Of a stretch of 64,000 nucleotides of DNA, positions 45,834 through 57,544 are shown piece by piece (the first letter of the stretch is position 1; each line of letters opens with the position of its first letter). Position numbers and translations under genes: made by a program. Origin of the DNA: Globodera rostochiensis (Eukaryota > Nematoda > Chromadorea > Rhabditida > Heteroderidae). The DNA lies in NCBI GenBank assembly GCA_018350325.1, contig JAEVLN010000004.1, positions 620,001 through 684,000 of the forward strand, read 5' to 3'. Below the pieces are notes generated by a model, which made no database searches, was not told the origin of the DNA, and saw nothing but the letters and a program-made list of their open reading frames with translations.

Positions 45834-47021
45834 AGTTGTGCAACTAATCAATGATTCCCGAAGATCATCATTTCCGATCACTCACTGTTCACAATTGTTA
45901 TTCTGTTAAACTCTTTTTTGCTATTATTGTATTGAGCTTTGAGCTTCTTTCTGAAAACAAAATATTTCGGCGAATCGAAATTTTAAAATACCGGGCTCGG
46001 CACCAGGGATGGGCACCGACGACCTCAAAAATTCCGCATCTTCAAAATTTTTCGGAAATCGGAATTTCGAGCCCAAAAATGTCAGAACTCGGAAAAATTT
46101 TCGTAAAATGTTGCCTTGGGGAAATAAAATCAATCTAAGAATCCAAAACACTAATACATTGGAAAAAAGTCAAGAATACTACCGTTCTGTGAGCATATAT
46201 TGTGAGGGAAACAGTTTCTAAAAATTTTAAAAATATTTATAATTTTTAAAATTGGAATGATTCACTTTTTTGCTCAGCAAAATTGGCGAATTGTAAAAAA
46301 AAACATAGCTTCTCGGTCGGACCAAAATTTCTTGATTGAGATTTCATCGAGAATCTCAAAAAAATCACGTCGAGATTTACCGAGATTTCGATCGAGAATC
46401 TCGATCGGTCCGATCTCTAGTCTGCACTCCAGGCACTTCCTTTCACTATTACTTGACCTCTGAATCGTGGTAGGACATTTGCGCCGCGAATTGGAAAAGC
46501 ATAGGGGGGGCCCTATTTTTATTTTAAGATTCACTTATTTTCATCAAAAATTCCAATCTTAGGCCTAAGCCTAAGCCTAACAAACCCCAACCTAGGGTGG
46601 CTTAGGCCTAAGCCTAACAAACCCCTTTTTGAGTGATTTTGAGCCTTGGCCCTATGCTCCATACTTTCCGCATTTTTTAATTTTGAGTTAGATTTTTTCT
46701 CTGCGCAAATGCAAAATTTTACCTGCGGCGCAAATTTCCGCGGCGCAAATGTCTGCGTGTCCCATAACAAAACAAAAAAATTAAATTTAAAAAAAGAAAG
46801 ATCCATAAATATTCAAATAAAATCAATTTAAAAAGGAGACTAAACAACAACTTGAAGCAGCTTTTTTCTTGTATTATCTATCGAAACGAAAAAAAATTTC
46901 GCCTGACCGCTAAAGACTAAAAATTGTCAAAAATGAGAGATTTTTATGCCCGGGGCCTTCTTTCTTTCCCCTCCAATGCAAAAAAAAGGGGACTTTTTAA
47001 ATTGCCTTCTTCAGTTGCCAC

Positions 47022-47662
47022 TAGAGTGCGGCGCGGGAGCGGATCCCGCGCGGGATTTTGCGGGATCCCGCTCCGCAATCCCGCATTTTTTGCGTTTTGC
47101 GGGATTGCGGGATTTTGCGGGATTAATCCCGCAAATCCGCTCCCGCAAAGATTTCAAAAAAAAATCCCGCAGAGAGATCCCGCAATTTAGGTGCGGGATT
47201 GATCATTTTGTTAGTGAATAATGTCATTTATCCAAAATTAGGATTGACATTTTGCCAAATCATTCAAATTAAAGTACCAAGTGGGTGGGATTTTTGGTTG
47301 TGAGTCAAGACATAGTGTGGCTAAGTGGTACTGATGCTGTCCGTAAGATTTGAGGGTGAGGGTTCAAACCCCTACAGTGCGAATTAATTTTAATAGTTTT
47401 CAGTGAGTGTTTGTACTAAAGTAAACAATTTCTTCTTAGTTTTTTCAATCGTTACAAATTTTGTTGGCATCTATTTACTTTTTGGATTTTTCTTTTTTTA
47501 TGGTTGGACGAATCCCAAAACCATAGAAAAGATGGATCACACCCAACTCGCTACCTGCCAACTCGCTACTCCCCAACTCGCTACTTTTGTCCCGACGAGT
47601 CGGGACTTGCGGAAAAAAAATCCCGCAGCGGGATCCCGCAAATGCGATTTTGCCGCACTCTA
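47022..47662. mobile_element. Second copy of the 641-bp hAT-like MITE
   Basis: Copied with the 6.4-kb unit rather than transposed again: it has the same GTTGCCAC flanks and the same surrounding sequence as 40641-41281. Confidence 0.93.
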
Positions 47663-48809
47663 GTTGCCACCACAAAAGAATAACAGAAAATGAATGACTT
47701 TTGCACCAAAACAATCATTTGGCTTGCCTAAAATGGAATTGGCAAACACATTTCGATTGTGTTGCACACATTTGGCAAAATTATACAAATTTCTCTTTTT
47801 TCAAAACACGAAAATCATGTTTTCAGGGCACAAAATCTAGCAACTATTTCATAGTTTATTATTTTTTGGAAACTATAATAGTTTAAAAAACTATTTTAGG
47901 CTTTTTCGAAAAATCCTTAAGAAAAATGCAATAACCCCGGAAAATGCACCCTCTAAAGACCGATTTTTTAGAAATTTTCAAAAAATGCAAACCTAAAAAT
48001 GAACTTTGTCGAGACTAAACAAAAAATGAGATTTTTTTAAAATTCTCATATTAAAAAATTTTTTTGACTGAATTTCGTTTAAATTGAAATTTTTATAATA
48101 AAAAAGAATTTTGATTAATAAATAAAGTGAACAAATTTTTTTTGATGGTTTACACCCCTAAATCTGGCATTTTTTAGAAACTCATTTTTAAAAACTATTT
48201 GGACTTTTTAAGCAACTATAAACCAAACTATTTGGAGATTTTAAAATTTTGAGAATTTTTCTTCACTTTTGAGTGGGGGGGGGGGGGGGGGTCGGCGGTC
48301 CCGATAGGCGCCGCCGAGAAAATTTTGAATTTCCGACTAATTTGTTAAGGGATTTCCAAATGAACATAAACAAGTACTTGCATTCAAGAGGGTTCGAACC
48401 ACACTTTACTCGCCGGACATACATACCACCAAGCCACCAATTCTATATGCGGCTTTTTGTAAAAATTCATAAATTTTTTGTCAAAAGTACGCAAAACCAC
48501 AGCCAACCCCTCGGAAAAAAATGAATTTTGTCACTCAATGATCTCATTTAAATCGGAAATTTGCAATCGTTTGAATCTAATAATTTTTGGTTTTAATAAT
48601 AAATAAAATTTGGCCCCGTAACCGTCGATAATGGCTTATATCGAAGATGGTGGAGCAATTTCAGCCGCGAGGACATTATTTTACACAGCAGAGGAAGTAA
48701 TAAAATAATTCATTATTGTGCAAACATATAGTTTAACAGAACCATCACCTATTTGGAGATTTTTAGCAACTATAAACCAAACTATTTGGAGATTTTTAGC
48801 AACTGTAAA

Positions 48810-49000
48810 TTCGGGCCCTACGTATTACTAATTTATGCCAACGCCAAAATTGGGCTTGACGTAAATGCCAACCCAACAATTGCCTCGCATTGCCTTCACT
48901 TTCTTTGTCATAATGCCTAAGACATCGATTGAAAGCCGTATAGAAAAGGGTGGAAAATGCAGCAAAAGCATCATTTAAACCAATCGCGTTAAAGCAGGGA
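48810..49000 (+). promoter_or_regulatory. Family promoter cassette for the gene at 49472
   Basis: ATGCCA at 48835-48840 and 48865-48870; the middle copy is changed to ACGCCA. They are followed by CTTTGTCATAATGCC, GATTGAAAGCCGTATAGAAA and GCAGCAAAAGCATCATTTAA. Confidence 0.7.
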
Positions 49001-49471
49001 TCTCAAATGTTTATAATTTTTAACGTTTTTGTTAAGGAAATTGTGCAAAATTCGAAAATTTTGCAGATTCGAATAATCCAATTTTTTTTATGCATAAAGA
49101 TTTAAATTGATTTTAAATATTGCCGTATTTTACAGTTTTCAACTCGTTTTCTGTGAAAAATGCAATAAAAACAAAAACGTACCATTAAAAAATGACTATT
49201 TTTGGAACAAAAATATAAACCTTTCATTAGAAAATCCGAAAAGCGGTTGTTTTTGCATCATAAATTGATTTGTTCTAAAATTTCGTGTTTTGTTTTCGTC
49301 CTTTTCGTTTCTGTTCGAAAATGAAAAATGTTGTTTTCGTCCACCCCTGGTCGAGACCGACACCCAAAAAGCCCGAGACTTTTTTTTGAGTCGAGGACAC
49401 CCAAGGACAATGCTCTCAAACATCATTTGATTTAAAAAATAAATTTTATACCTTCAAAAAACATTTTCCAG

Positions 49472-51654
49472 ATGCGTGCATTACTTTATTTGCTAACCCT
49501 AACATTGTGTTGCTTTCTAAAAAACAGTTATTGCTTTATTAGTTTTGAAGACTTCAAAAAAAATGCTGATGCTATGTTTTTAACTGGACAGTATCTTAAT
49601 AATGAAATAACTCAAATAGAGTTGCATCAAAAGTTGAACGATATAGGAGTCATATTAGGCTTACCTACGCTGCGTACATATCTAGAAACAATTCAGGTAT
49701 TTTTGCTTCAATATAATATTTTGTCTGAAACAAAAAATCTTTTGTAGGTTTCTTTATCGGCATAAAGATGTTTAATTGTAAAAGTCAGTTCTTGAGTAAC
49801 CCTTTTTTCATGGTTTAGGCGACTAGCGGTATATACCGCAAAAGTGCTTTTGAACTATTCATAAATGATCCTCGTGCTATGGCTTTGGTTGCACAGTATA
49901 ATAATAAACAAGATACAGAAATAACTACTAAGACAAAGTTGTTAAAGAAGTTGGAAAAAATAGGGGTCAAAATGGACATAAAGACGCTGGCTGACTACCT
50001 AAGGAGAATAGAGGTACTTTTGCTACAATATAATCCAGAAACAAAATTCCAATCCTTGCAGGAAGAGGCACAACAAAATCCAGCAGGTAGTTTAAGCCAG
50101 CAAGATGTGATTAACTTTCATTCTAAATTAATGGAGTACGGTTGGGGAAGTTTGACGCCGGCTGTTTTGGCGCCGACAAATTTGAATCTAAAAAGAACGC
50201 AATTTTGCGATTCGCATTTCAATTTTTAGGGGGTGGTTTTTGAAAACAAAAATCGTCATGGAGAATCCTGTTCCGTCGAATTACACAAGTTAGAGACAGT
50301 GGTGTAACCGGATCCGGACATTTTTTGACCCGGCATGCCGGATCCGGACTTTTTGGCGAAAAAGCCGAAAATCGGAATAGCCCATTATTGCTTCGGCGGT
50401 TTCCGGGGGTTTTAGGGTCGCTGATCAAGATTCTGACAATTATTTCACATATTCCGAACCCCGAACACCATTCGTACCAAAAGCCCAAAATCGATTCAAA
50501 TGCATGAAATGGAAAAGACTAGCAGAGATTTATACATGTAAAAATAAAAAACAACTATTCAATAGGTAAATGTAACGGATATAACATAAAATTCTTCACC
50601 AAATCGCTTACACCAGAGAAATTCGGCAAAATATGTGTTACAAGTAGAGACCGGATTTTTAGGGACGAAAAAACATGAAATAGGACCATATAATAGGGAC
50701 TAAACCCCCCTAAAATAGGGACTTAAATTCCCAAAAAAATGAAATATTTATTGTTGTCCTAATTACTTGAAGGTTTTGGCGCAACGGACCATCTCCCAAA
50801 TCAATCGCAAGAATGGGATTTTTCAAAACCTGCACCGCCGTTTATCCAAGCCCCCCAAATTGCACAACAATCCTCCAACTTTACATCGGGCAACCCAGGC
50901 TCATTGACAAGCGCATTGAAAAGAGGAAAAAGCATAGACTTTTCAAAAAAGAATTCTGACAATTGGCCACTTTCTTCGATTACAGGTACAGGAAAAACAC
51001 GGGAGCAAATGTTAGATGGAAGGCCAAACTTGTACCCGATTTTTTTTGGATTATCTTTTGATTTTAATGGAATTAATTTGAAAATGACCACCCAATAGTC
51101 TTAACAAATACAATTTTCCAGGCGCATTGTCGCATTACGCCGCGATGCCGTCTCAGCAAGTCCCCCCAATGCACGGCACATTTGTGCAATCCCAAGCTGG
51201 GACTGATTCTACGATTTTTTTTGGCGGAAATTCACAAAACAATGAGGGAACTCTTGAGTCGATGGTCAACCCGAAAAATCCGAGCTCATGGAAAAACGCA
51301 TGGGGTAAAAGCGTAGCGAAAGATTCATTTTCCTAAATTTGCCTTAATCTTTTTTTGAATAAGTTTTTTTTTAATAATTTATAAGGACTTTTTAAATGAA
51401 TCTCATGTTGAAATAAGGATTGGCTATAATTTTAATTCAAACTTTGGTTCTGATCAATTCGTTATCCTAAATTTTGAGGTGCTGTGTCGAATTTGTTCGG
51501 TGCATCCCCTCAAGAACCCCAATTTTCGCCGCCGTCAATGCACGACACATCAGCAGCATCGTCATATTATCCGTCCAATCAACCCGATGATCAAACTCTT
51601 CAGTCGATGATCACGCCGAGAAATCAAAAAGGTAAAGCGCTCAATATTTCATAA
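49472..51654 (+). CDS. Modular effector-like secreted protein, tandem copy B, about 338 aa
   Basis: Exons 49472-49696, 49819-50013, 50062-50086, 50773-50985, 51122-51304 and 51479-51631 match the gene at 43069. A read-through ending (GKALNIS) stops at 51654. From exon 2 onward the two genes are nearly identical (one change noted in exon 2, IGL to IGV). Exon 1 differs: the signal peptide is MRALLYLLTLTLCCFL, then NSYCFISFEDF, two codons longer, and the domain has FLTGQYLNN. The ATG follows ACATTTTCCAG. As in copy A, the normal terminal exon downstream (52030-52235) is cut off from any acceptor. Function unknown; secretion is inferred. Confidence 0.78.
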
Positions 51655-52029
51655 ATTTGCCGCCTGACTTCCAATTTTGGGGAAATTTTTTTCTAATTAA
51701 TTTTTAAATTAAACTTTGGTTCCGATCAATTCTAGTGTGCTGTTTTTTGGCCCATAAACTTAATTATTAAAATTAAAATGTTTAAAAAAAGAAAAAGTAC
51801 GGCAGACAAAAAAGAAACTCCTTGGCGTTAAAATTCTCCTAATTTTCCTCCAAGTTTATAAGTAGAGCTGGATCTATGCTCTAAAAATGGCCAAATATGC
51901 GTAATTTATATGCTCCAAAAGGCCAAAAAAAATCAGGATGGCAAAGCGCAATTTCATAAATTTGCCTGACTTCCCATTTTGGGGAGTTTTTTTTTTAATA
52001 ATTACGATTAGAGGATACGGTAAATGTGT

Positions 52030-53233
52030 CATTCTCAAATCAGCCGTCCAATCAATCAGCCCCATTAAATCCATCCACTAAGTTTGTGTCCCCAACCTGG
52101 AACGCCTTCTTGGATTGTAGCGGGGGAAATTCGCAAAACAATGATGGAAGTCTTTATTCGGTGGTCAACACGAGAAGGCCAAGCTCATCGATAGGTAAAA
52201 ATGCAACAAAGCCAGGGAAAAAGCCGAGAAACTAGAGTTGTGCAACTAATCAATGATTCCCGAAGATCATCATTTCCGATCACTCACTGTTCACAATTGT
52301 TATTCTGTTAAACTCTTTTTGGGCTATTATTGTATTGAGCTTTGAGCTTCTTTCTGAAAACAAATATTTCGGCGAATCGAAATTTTAAAATACCGGCTCG
52401 GCACCAGGGATGGGCACCGACGACCTCAAAAATTCCGCATCTTCAAAATTTTTCGGAAATCGGAATTTCGAGCCCAAAAATGTCAGAACTCGGAAAAATT
52501 TTCGTAAAATGTTGCCTTGGGGAAATAAAATCAATCTAAGAATCCAAAACACTAATACATTGGAAAAAAGTCAAGAATACTACGTTCTGTGAGCATATAT
52601 TGTGAGGGAAACAGTTTCTAAAAATTTTAAAAATATTTATAATTTTTAAAATTGGAATGATTCACTTTTTTGCTCAGCAAAATTGGCGAATTGTAAAAAA
52701 AAACATAGCTTCTCGGTCGGACCAAAATTTCTTGATTGAGATTTCATCGAGAATCTCAAAAAAATCACGTCGAGATTTACCGAGATTTCGATCGAGAATC
52801 TCGATCGGTCCGATCTCTAGTCTGCATTCCAGGCACTTCCTTTCACTATTACTTGACCTCTGAATCGTGGTAGGACATTTGCGCCGCGAATTGGAAAAGC
52901 ATAGGGGGGGCCCTATTTTTATTTTAAGATTCACTTATTTTCATAAAAAAATTCCAATCTTAGGCCTAAGCCTAAGCCTAACAAACCCCAACCTAGGGTG
53001 GCTTAGGCCTAAGCCTAACAAACCCCTTTTTGAGTGATTTTGAGCCTTGGCCCTATGCTCCATACTTTCCGCATTTTTTAATTTTGAGTTAGATTTTTTC
53101 TCTGCGCAAATGCAAAATTTTCCCTGCGGCGCAAATTTCCGCGGCGCAAATGTCTGCGTGTCCCATAACAAAACAAAAAAATTAAATTTAAAAAAAGAAA
53201 GATCCATAAATATTCAAATAAAATCAATTTAAA
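52030..53233. repeat. Partial third duplication unit C with truncated terminal exon
   Basis: Repeats the first 1.2 kb of units A and B, then stops at AATCAATTTAAA where sequence related to the 5.5-kb region begins. It includes a third copy of the truncated terminal effector exon (52030-52235), here with further small indels (CCAACCTGGAACGCCTTCTT). Confidence 0.9.
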
Positions 53234-53639
53234 GATTTATTTTTAATTTTTAACATATTTAAAAATATTTTTTTAACAAAATAAAGCCTTAACCACGCCT
53301 CGAGTTGTTCAAACGCTTATTGTAGCAGTTTTTTAACGGTATATTCTAAAAAACGGTGCCAGATTTTCAGTTAACCTAACCCCAATGCTACACACGATTG
53401 TGATAACATTTTTTGTTTAACATTTTCAACAAATTATATTTGGTGGCATCCGTGCCACTTTGGTATTTAAATATATCACCCCCAAGCAAAATTGAAAATT
53501 TAAGCATAACCACATACCCAATGCCAAAAAAATGCCTTAATCAAAAAAATCCCTTAATTTTTTTTAAAACAACACTTTGACGGCGAAGAAATTTCCGCCT
53601 TTTCGTTTTGAGAACAAAATTTCCAATTTCCTATACTGT

Positions 53640-54020
53640 CGCCGTGCCCAAACTTATCAAGCGAATTTGGTCGCTGCTTTTGGGAACAGTCACTGCAAAA
53701 TTTTATTAGTTTTGTTAATTATTAATATTTTCAATGGATTTAAATCATTTTTCCATATAACTTTTTACCCGTTGATTGAAATTGCTCTGTAGCGCTTCAG
53801 TGACAGCTTAATGGCCAGCCAATTGGTACTACGGCGCGAGTTGCAGAAAATAATATGAAAAATATTTTAAAAATAATTTATAAAAAATATTTTTAATTTA
53901 AATTTTAAGACGTCGTCACGTAACTCCTTCTTCAGCACTGCCCCTGATCATGCCAGAATGGAGCTGAACAAGCAAATTGAAGAGCACTTCGATCTTTTGC
54001 TGTCTCGGCTCAACCTTATT
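53640..54020 (-). pseudogene. Duplicate of the motif IV-V region of the DEAD-box helicase
   Basis: Matches about 59340-59720 with scattered changes: GTCGCTGCTTTTGGGAACAG (start of the exon with RSQKQRQ), the NSRR exon, and the exon rich in CTGCCCCTGATCATGCCAGA. Substitutions and indels break the frame. Dispersed repeats flank it on both sides. Confidence 0.75.
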
Positions 54021-54470
54021 TGGGATTTAAATGTTTTAACCTTCCTTCGCCTCCGGGGATAGGCGAGACGCAAAATTGAAGAGAGAATTAAATTTATGGA
54101 CGAACAAAACGTTTCGGGAAATTGGAAATTTTTGTTCTTAAGATAAAAGGCCGGGAATTTCTCCGCCGTCAAAGTGTTGTTTTAAAGAAATTAGGGGATT
54201 TTTTTTGACACTGCGTATAAAACATTTTTTTATATTGGGTTTGCCAAATTTTCAATTTTGCTTGGGGGTGATATATTTAAATACCAAAAGTGCCCCCCCC
54301 CCAAATGTGTTCTCAACATTTTAATGAGTTTTGGCGCAAATACAAACAATTTGTATGAATGGTACCGCTAAACACCGAAGATTGTTAACAGAATAATAAT
54401 TGAGAACAGTGAGTGAGTAATAATCAAAAATGATGATCTTCGGGAATCTTTTGGATCATTGTGCACAATT

Positions 54471-56777
54471 CTATTTCCGCGTCTTGGACATGTTTTTCCC
54501 TTTTTTCGACGTGCTTTTCGATGAGATCGGCTTTCTCGTGTTGACCACCGAATAAAGATCATCGTTTTGCGAATTTCCCCCGCTCCAATCCAAAGAATGC
54601 GTTTCAATTTGGGATGGCACAAAAGTGGATGAATTTAATTGGGCTGATTGATTGAACGGATGATTTGAGAATGCTGGAAATGATGTGTCCGGCATTTTCA
54701 ATCCAACGAAATCTCATAAAATAAGTGTATTTAAAAAAAACTTTAAAATGGTAAGGCAGGCAAATTTATGAAATATCGTGCGCTTTACCATCCTGATCTT
54801 TCTAAACAAATGCTTAACTAAAAGATTGTATTCCCCCCGCAGTGAATGCGCTTTTCCCTTTTTTCGCTACGCTTTTACCTTCCAATGAGCTCGGCTTTCT
54901 GATCATCGACTCAAGAGTTCCCTCATTGTTTTGCGAATTTTCCCCAAAAAAATTTGTAGAATATGTTCCCGGTTGGAATGGCACAAAGTTAGTGGATGAA
55001 TTTAATGGGGCTGATTGATTGAACGGGTTTGGGAATGCTGGAAATGATGATGTGCCCGGCATTGGGGCTTGCTGAAATGGTATCTCGCCACCGTAATACG
55101 CCGCTGAACCTGGGTTGCCCGAATTAAAGTTGTATGTGTTTGGTGTGGGGCTGAAAAAGTTGGATGTGCCGGTCAATCCCGTCGATTGCGATTGATTTGG
55201 GAGAAACGGCGTCGAGTCAAAACCTTCAAATACTTAGGAAAATTAATTCGAAAATTCATATAGATTAAAATTTCTTTAATTTATGATAGATAAGTCCCAA
55301 GAAACGTTTTGTTCCTGTTGGTCATAATGTCTTTACCTTGCGATGCGTTTTTTGATGAGCCCGGTTTTCCCGTTCTGATCATCGACTCAAGAGTTCCCTC
55401 ATTGTTTTGCGAATTTCCCCCGCTCCAATCCAAAGAATCCGTTTCATTTTGTGATGGCACAAAGTTTGTGGATGAATTTAATGGGGCTGATTGATTGAAC
55501 GGATAATTTTGGAGTGCTGGAAATAATGTGTCCGGCATTGGGGGGACTTGCTGAAAGGGCATCGCGCCACCGTAATACGCCGTTGAGCCTGGTAAATGGG
55601 TATTTGTTGAGAGTGACACACAAAATTGGGAGAGTCATTTTCACTCGAAATGTTTCGAGACATGAAAATATCTAATCTCCGTTGTGTAATCCAAATAATG
55701 CCCGAGGTGAAGAAAAAACAAACATTTACTCGGTTGCTGGACTTGAAATTGTGATGATGCGTTTGAAAAGTTGGTGCCGCCGGTCCATCCCGTCGATTGC
55801 AATTGATTTTGTAGATAGGGCGTCGCGTCAAAACCTTCAATTAATTAGGACAACAAATAAATATTTTAGTCTTTTGAAATCTCATAAAATATATAATCAC
55901 CTCATCAGTGTGGTTTATTTTATTGCAGAAAAGGCCCAAAAGTCGTTTTTTCTCTTTTGGCCCCATAGTTAAGAATTTCGGAAATTTAAAATAAAAATTC
56001 AGATCAGTCTGTGTTCGGACCGGTCTGGTTCAGGTCGTACTCCGTAAGAGCATCACGACAAAATCTCATAACATCTACAGTATGTGGCTTACAGTACCTG
56101 GCACCGATTGCATGGCTACTTCATGTTGGCGTTCATACAGTCTTTGTCTGGCCTCCGCTAAGAATTTATTTGCCTCCTCCTCCATAGTCTCTTTTGCATT
56201 CTGAACCGTGAAAAAAGAGTCAAGATTAGTACTCAAGAACTATTGGTGGGCTTTGGAAGATCGAATTAAGTGTTCCATCGTAAGGATTCGATTCTACACC
56301 GAATACTTTTGAAATTCTTGAATTACATTGGCTTTGTTTGGAATTAATGATTCTGGGTTGCCCGATGCTGAGGCCGATGCTTGAAAATTCGGCGTGCCAC
56401 CGCCAGCCTCCTGAACCGTGAAAAAAGAGTCAAGATTAGTACTCAAGAACTGACTTTTACAAATAAACACTCTTTATGCCGATAAAAGAACTGTAAAAAC
56501 TTTTTTTTTTGTTTCAGGCAAAGTATTATATTTTAGCAATTACCCTCATAATCTTCACGTATCTCTGCAGCGTGCTTTTGCTCATTTCGAGTTTTAATTC
56601 TTTCAACTTTTTTAACAAATCTTCCGGCGCTTTTAATTTGTTTGTATGGAAATCATAATGCTGTTTAACCAAATCCATAGCCTCCTTATTTGATTTGAAT
56701 TTTTCATAACTAATGCAATAACCAATTTTTAGAAAGTAAGACAATGCCAGAGTTAACAAATAAAGTAATCCACGCAT
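54471..56777 (-). CDS. Large modular effector-like secreted protein, 413 aa
   Basis: Minus-strand exons 56777-56544, 56200-56098, 55834-55730, 55588-55337, 55223-54879 and 54673-54471 join in one frame (1242 nt). The ATG directly follows ACATTTTCAG. Exon 1 has a signal peptide (MRGLLYLLTLALSYFL, then IGYC) and one helical domain (LLKKLKELKLEMSKSTLQRY). Exon 2 is charged and helical (AKETMEEEANKFLAEARQRL). The rest are phase-1 modules: GFDATPYLQNQLQSTGWTGG; YYGGAMPFQQVPPMPD to GTLESMIRTGKPGSSK; GFDSTPFLPNQSQSTGLTGT to ENSQNNEGTLESMIRKPSS; and a terminal AFSNHPFNQSAQLN with a Lys-rich tail. A cassette exon at 56410-56307 (EAGGGTPNFQASASASGNPE) would shift frame if included, so it is probably skipped or used for an early stop. 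Function unknown; secretion is inferred. Confidence 0.83.
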
Positions 56778-57309
56778 CTGAAAATGTTTATTGGAGGAAT
56801 TAAATAAAATTTTATTTTATAGAGAAAATGATGTTCGAGAGCATAGTCTTTATTTAAAAAATGTAAAATATTTTTAAAAACTTATTTAAAAACCACAGCA
56901 CCACCACCTGATTGGCGGTAGCACCCCTATTTATCCCCAATAAAATTAATATTTTCTCCAAAAAATCTTATCTTATAAAATTTTGATTAAATAAAACGTT
57001 AATCCCGAAAAATGATTTTTGGAGAAATTATAATATTCTTCCAAATTTTTATATTCAATTTTCGCTTGAGTTTTTATGGTCGAAAATGGATCATGATGCA
57101 ATTTTTTTGAAAAAATATGCCAAATGGGCTCAATTTAATAGACGAAGCGATTGATACGATATTTGTTAAGAAAATTGGTCAAAAAATTAGGAATGAAACA
57201 ACCTGAACATTTTTATTAAATCGTAACAACAATAAAACTTTTAATTTTAAAAAGATAAAAACACTGAAAACTGGAATTTTTTTCACTTTTCCCCTTACCC
57301 AAAACGAGC

Positions 57310-57540
57310 CCTGCTTTAACGCGATAGGTTTAAATGATGCTTTTGCTGCATTTTCCACCCTTTTCTATACGGCTTTCAAATCGATGGCTTAGAATGTGAC
57401 TTTGCTTCTAAACATTTCATCGAAAAAATGATAAGCCTTAGAAATAGCATTATGACAAAGAGAGTGAAGGCAATGCGAGACAATTGTTGTGTTGGCATTT
57501 ACGTCAAGCCCAATTTTGGCATTGGCATAAATTAGGAAAA
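57310..57540 (-). promoter_or_regulatory. Family promoter cassette for the gene at 56777
   Basis: Minus-strand ATGCCA at 57528-57523, 57522-57517 and 57498-57493. They are followed by CTTTGTCATAATGC, GGCTTATC, GCCGTATAGAAAAGGGTGG and GCAGCAAAAGCATCATTTAA. It lies about 600 bp before the start codon, as in the other members. Confidence 0.7.
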
Positions 57541-57544
57541 AATT

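Larger units (their letters stand above)
45625..52029. repeat. Tandem duplication unit B, 6405 bp
   Basis: Nearly identical to unit A across the 40-42 kb repeat block and the effector gene. Differences are small indels, a longer G run (about 48275-48291 against 41893-41902), and exon 1 of the effector gene. The high identity points to a recent event or ongoing conversion. Confidence 0.93.
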
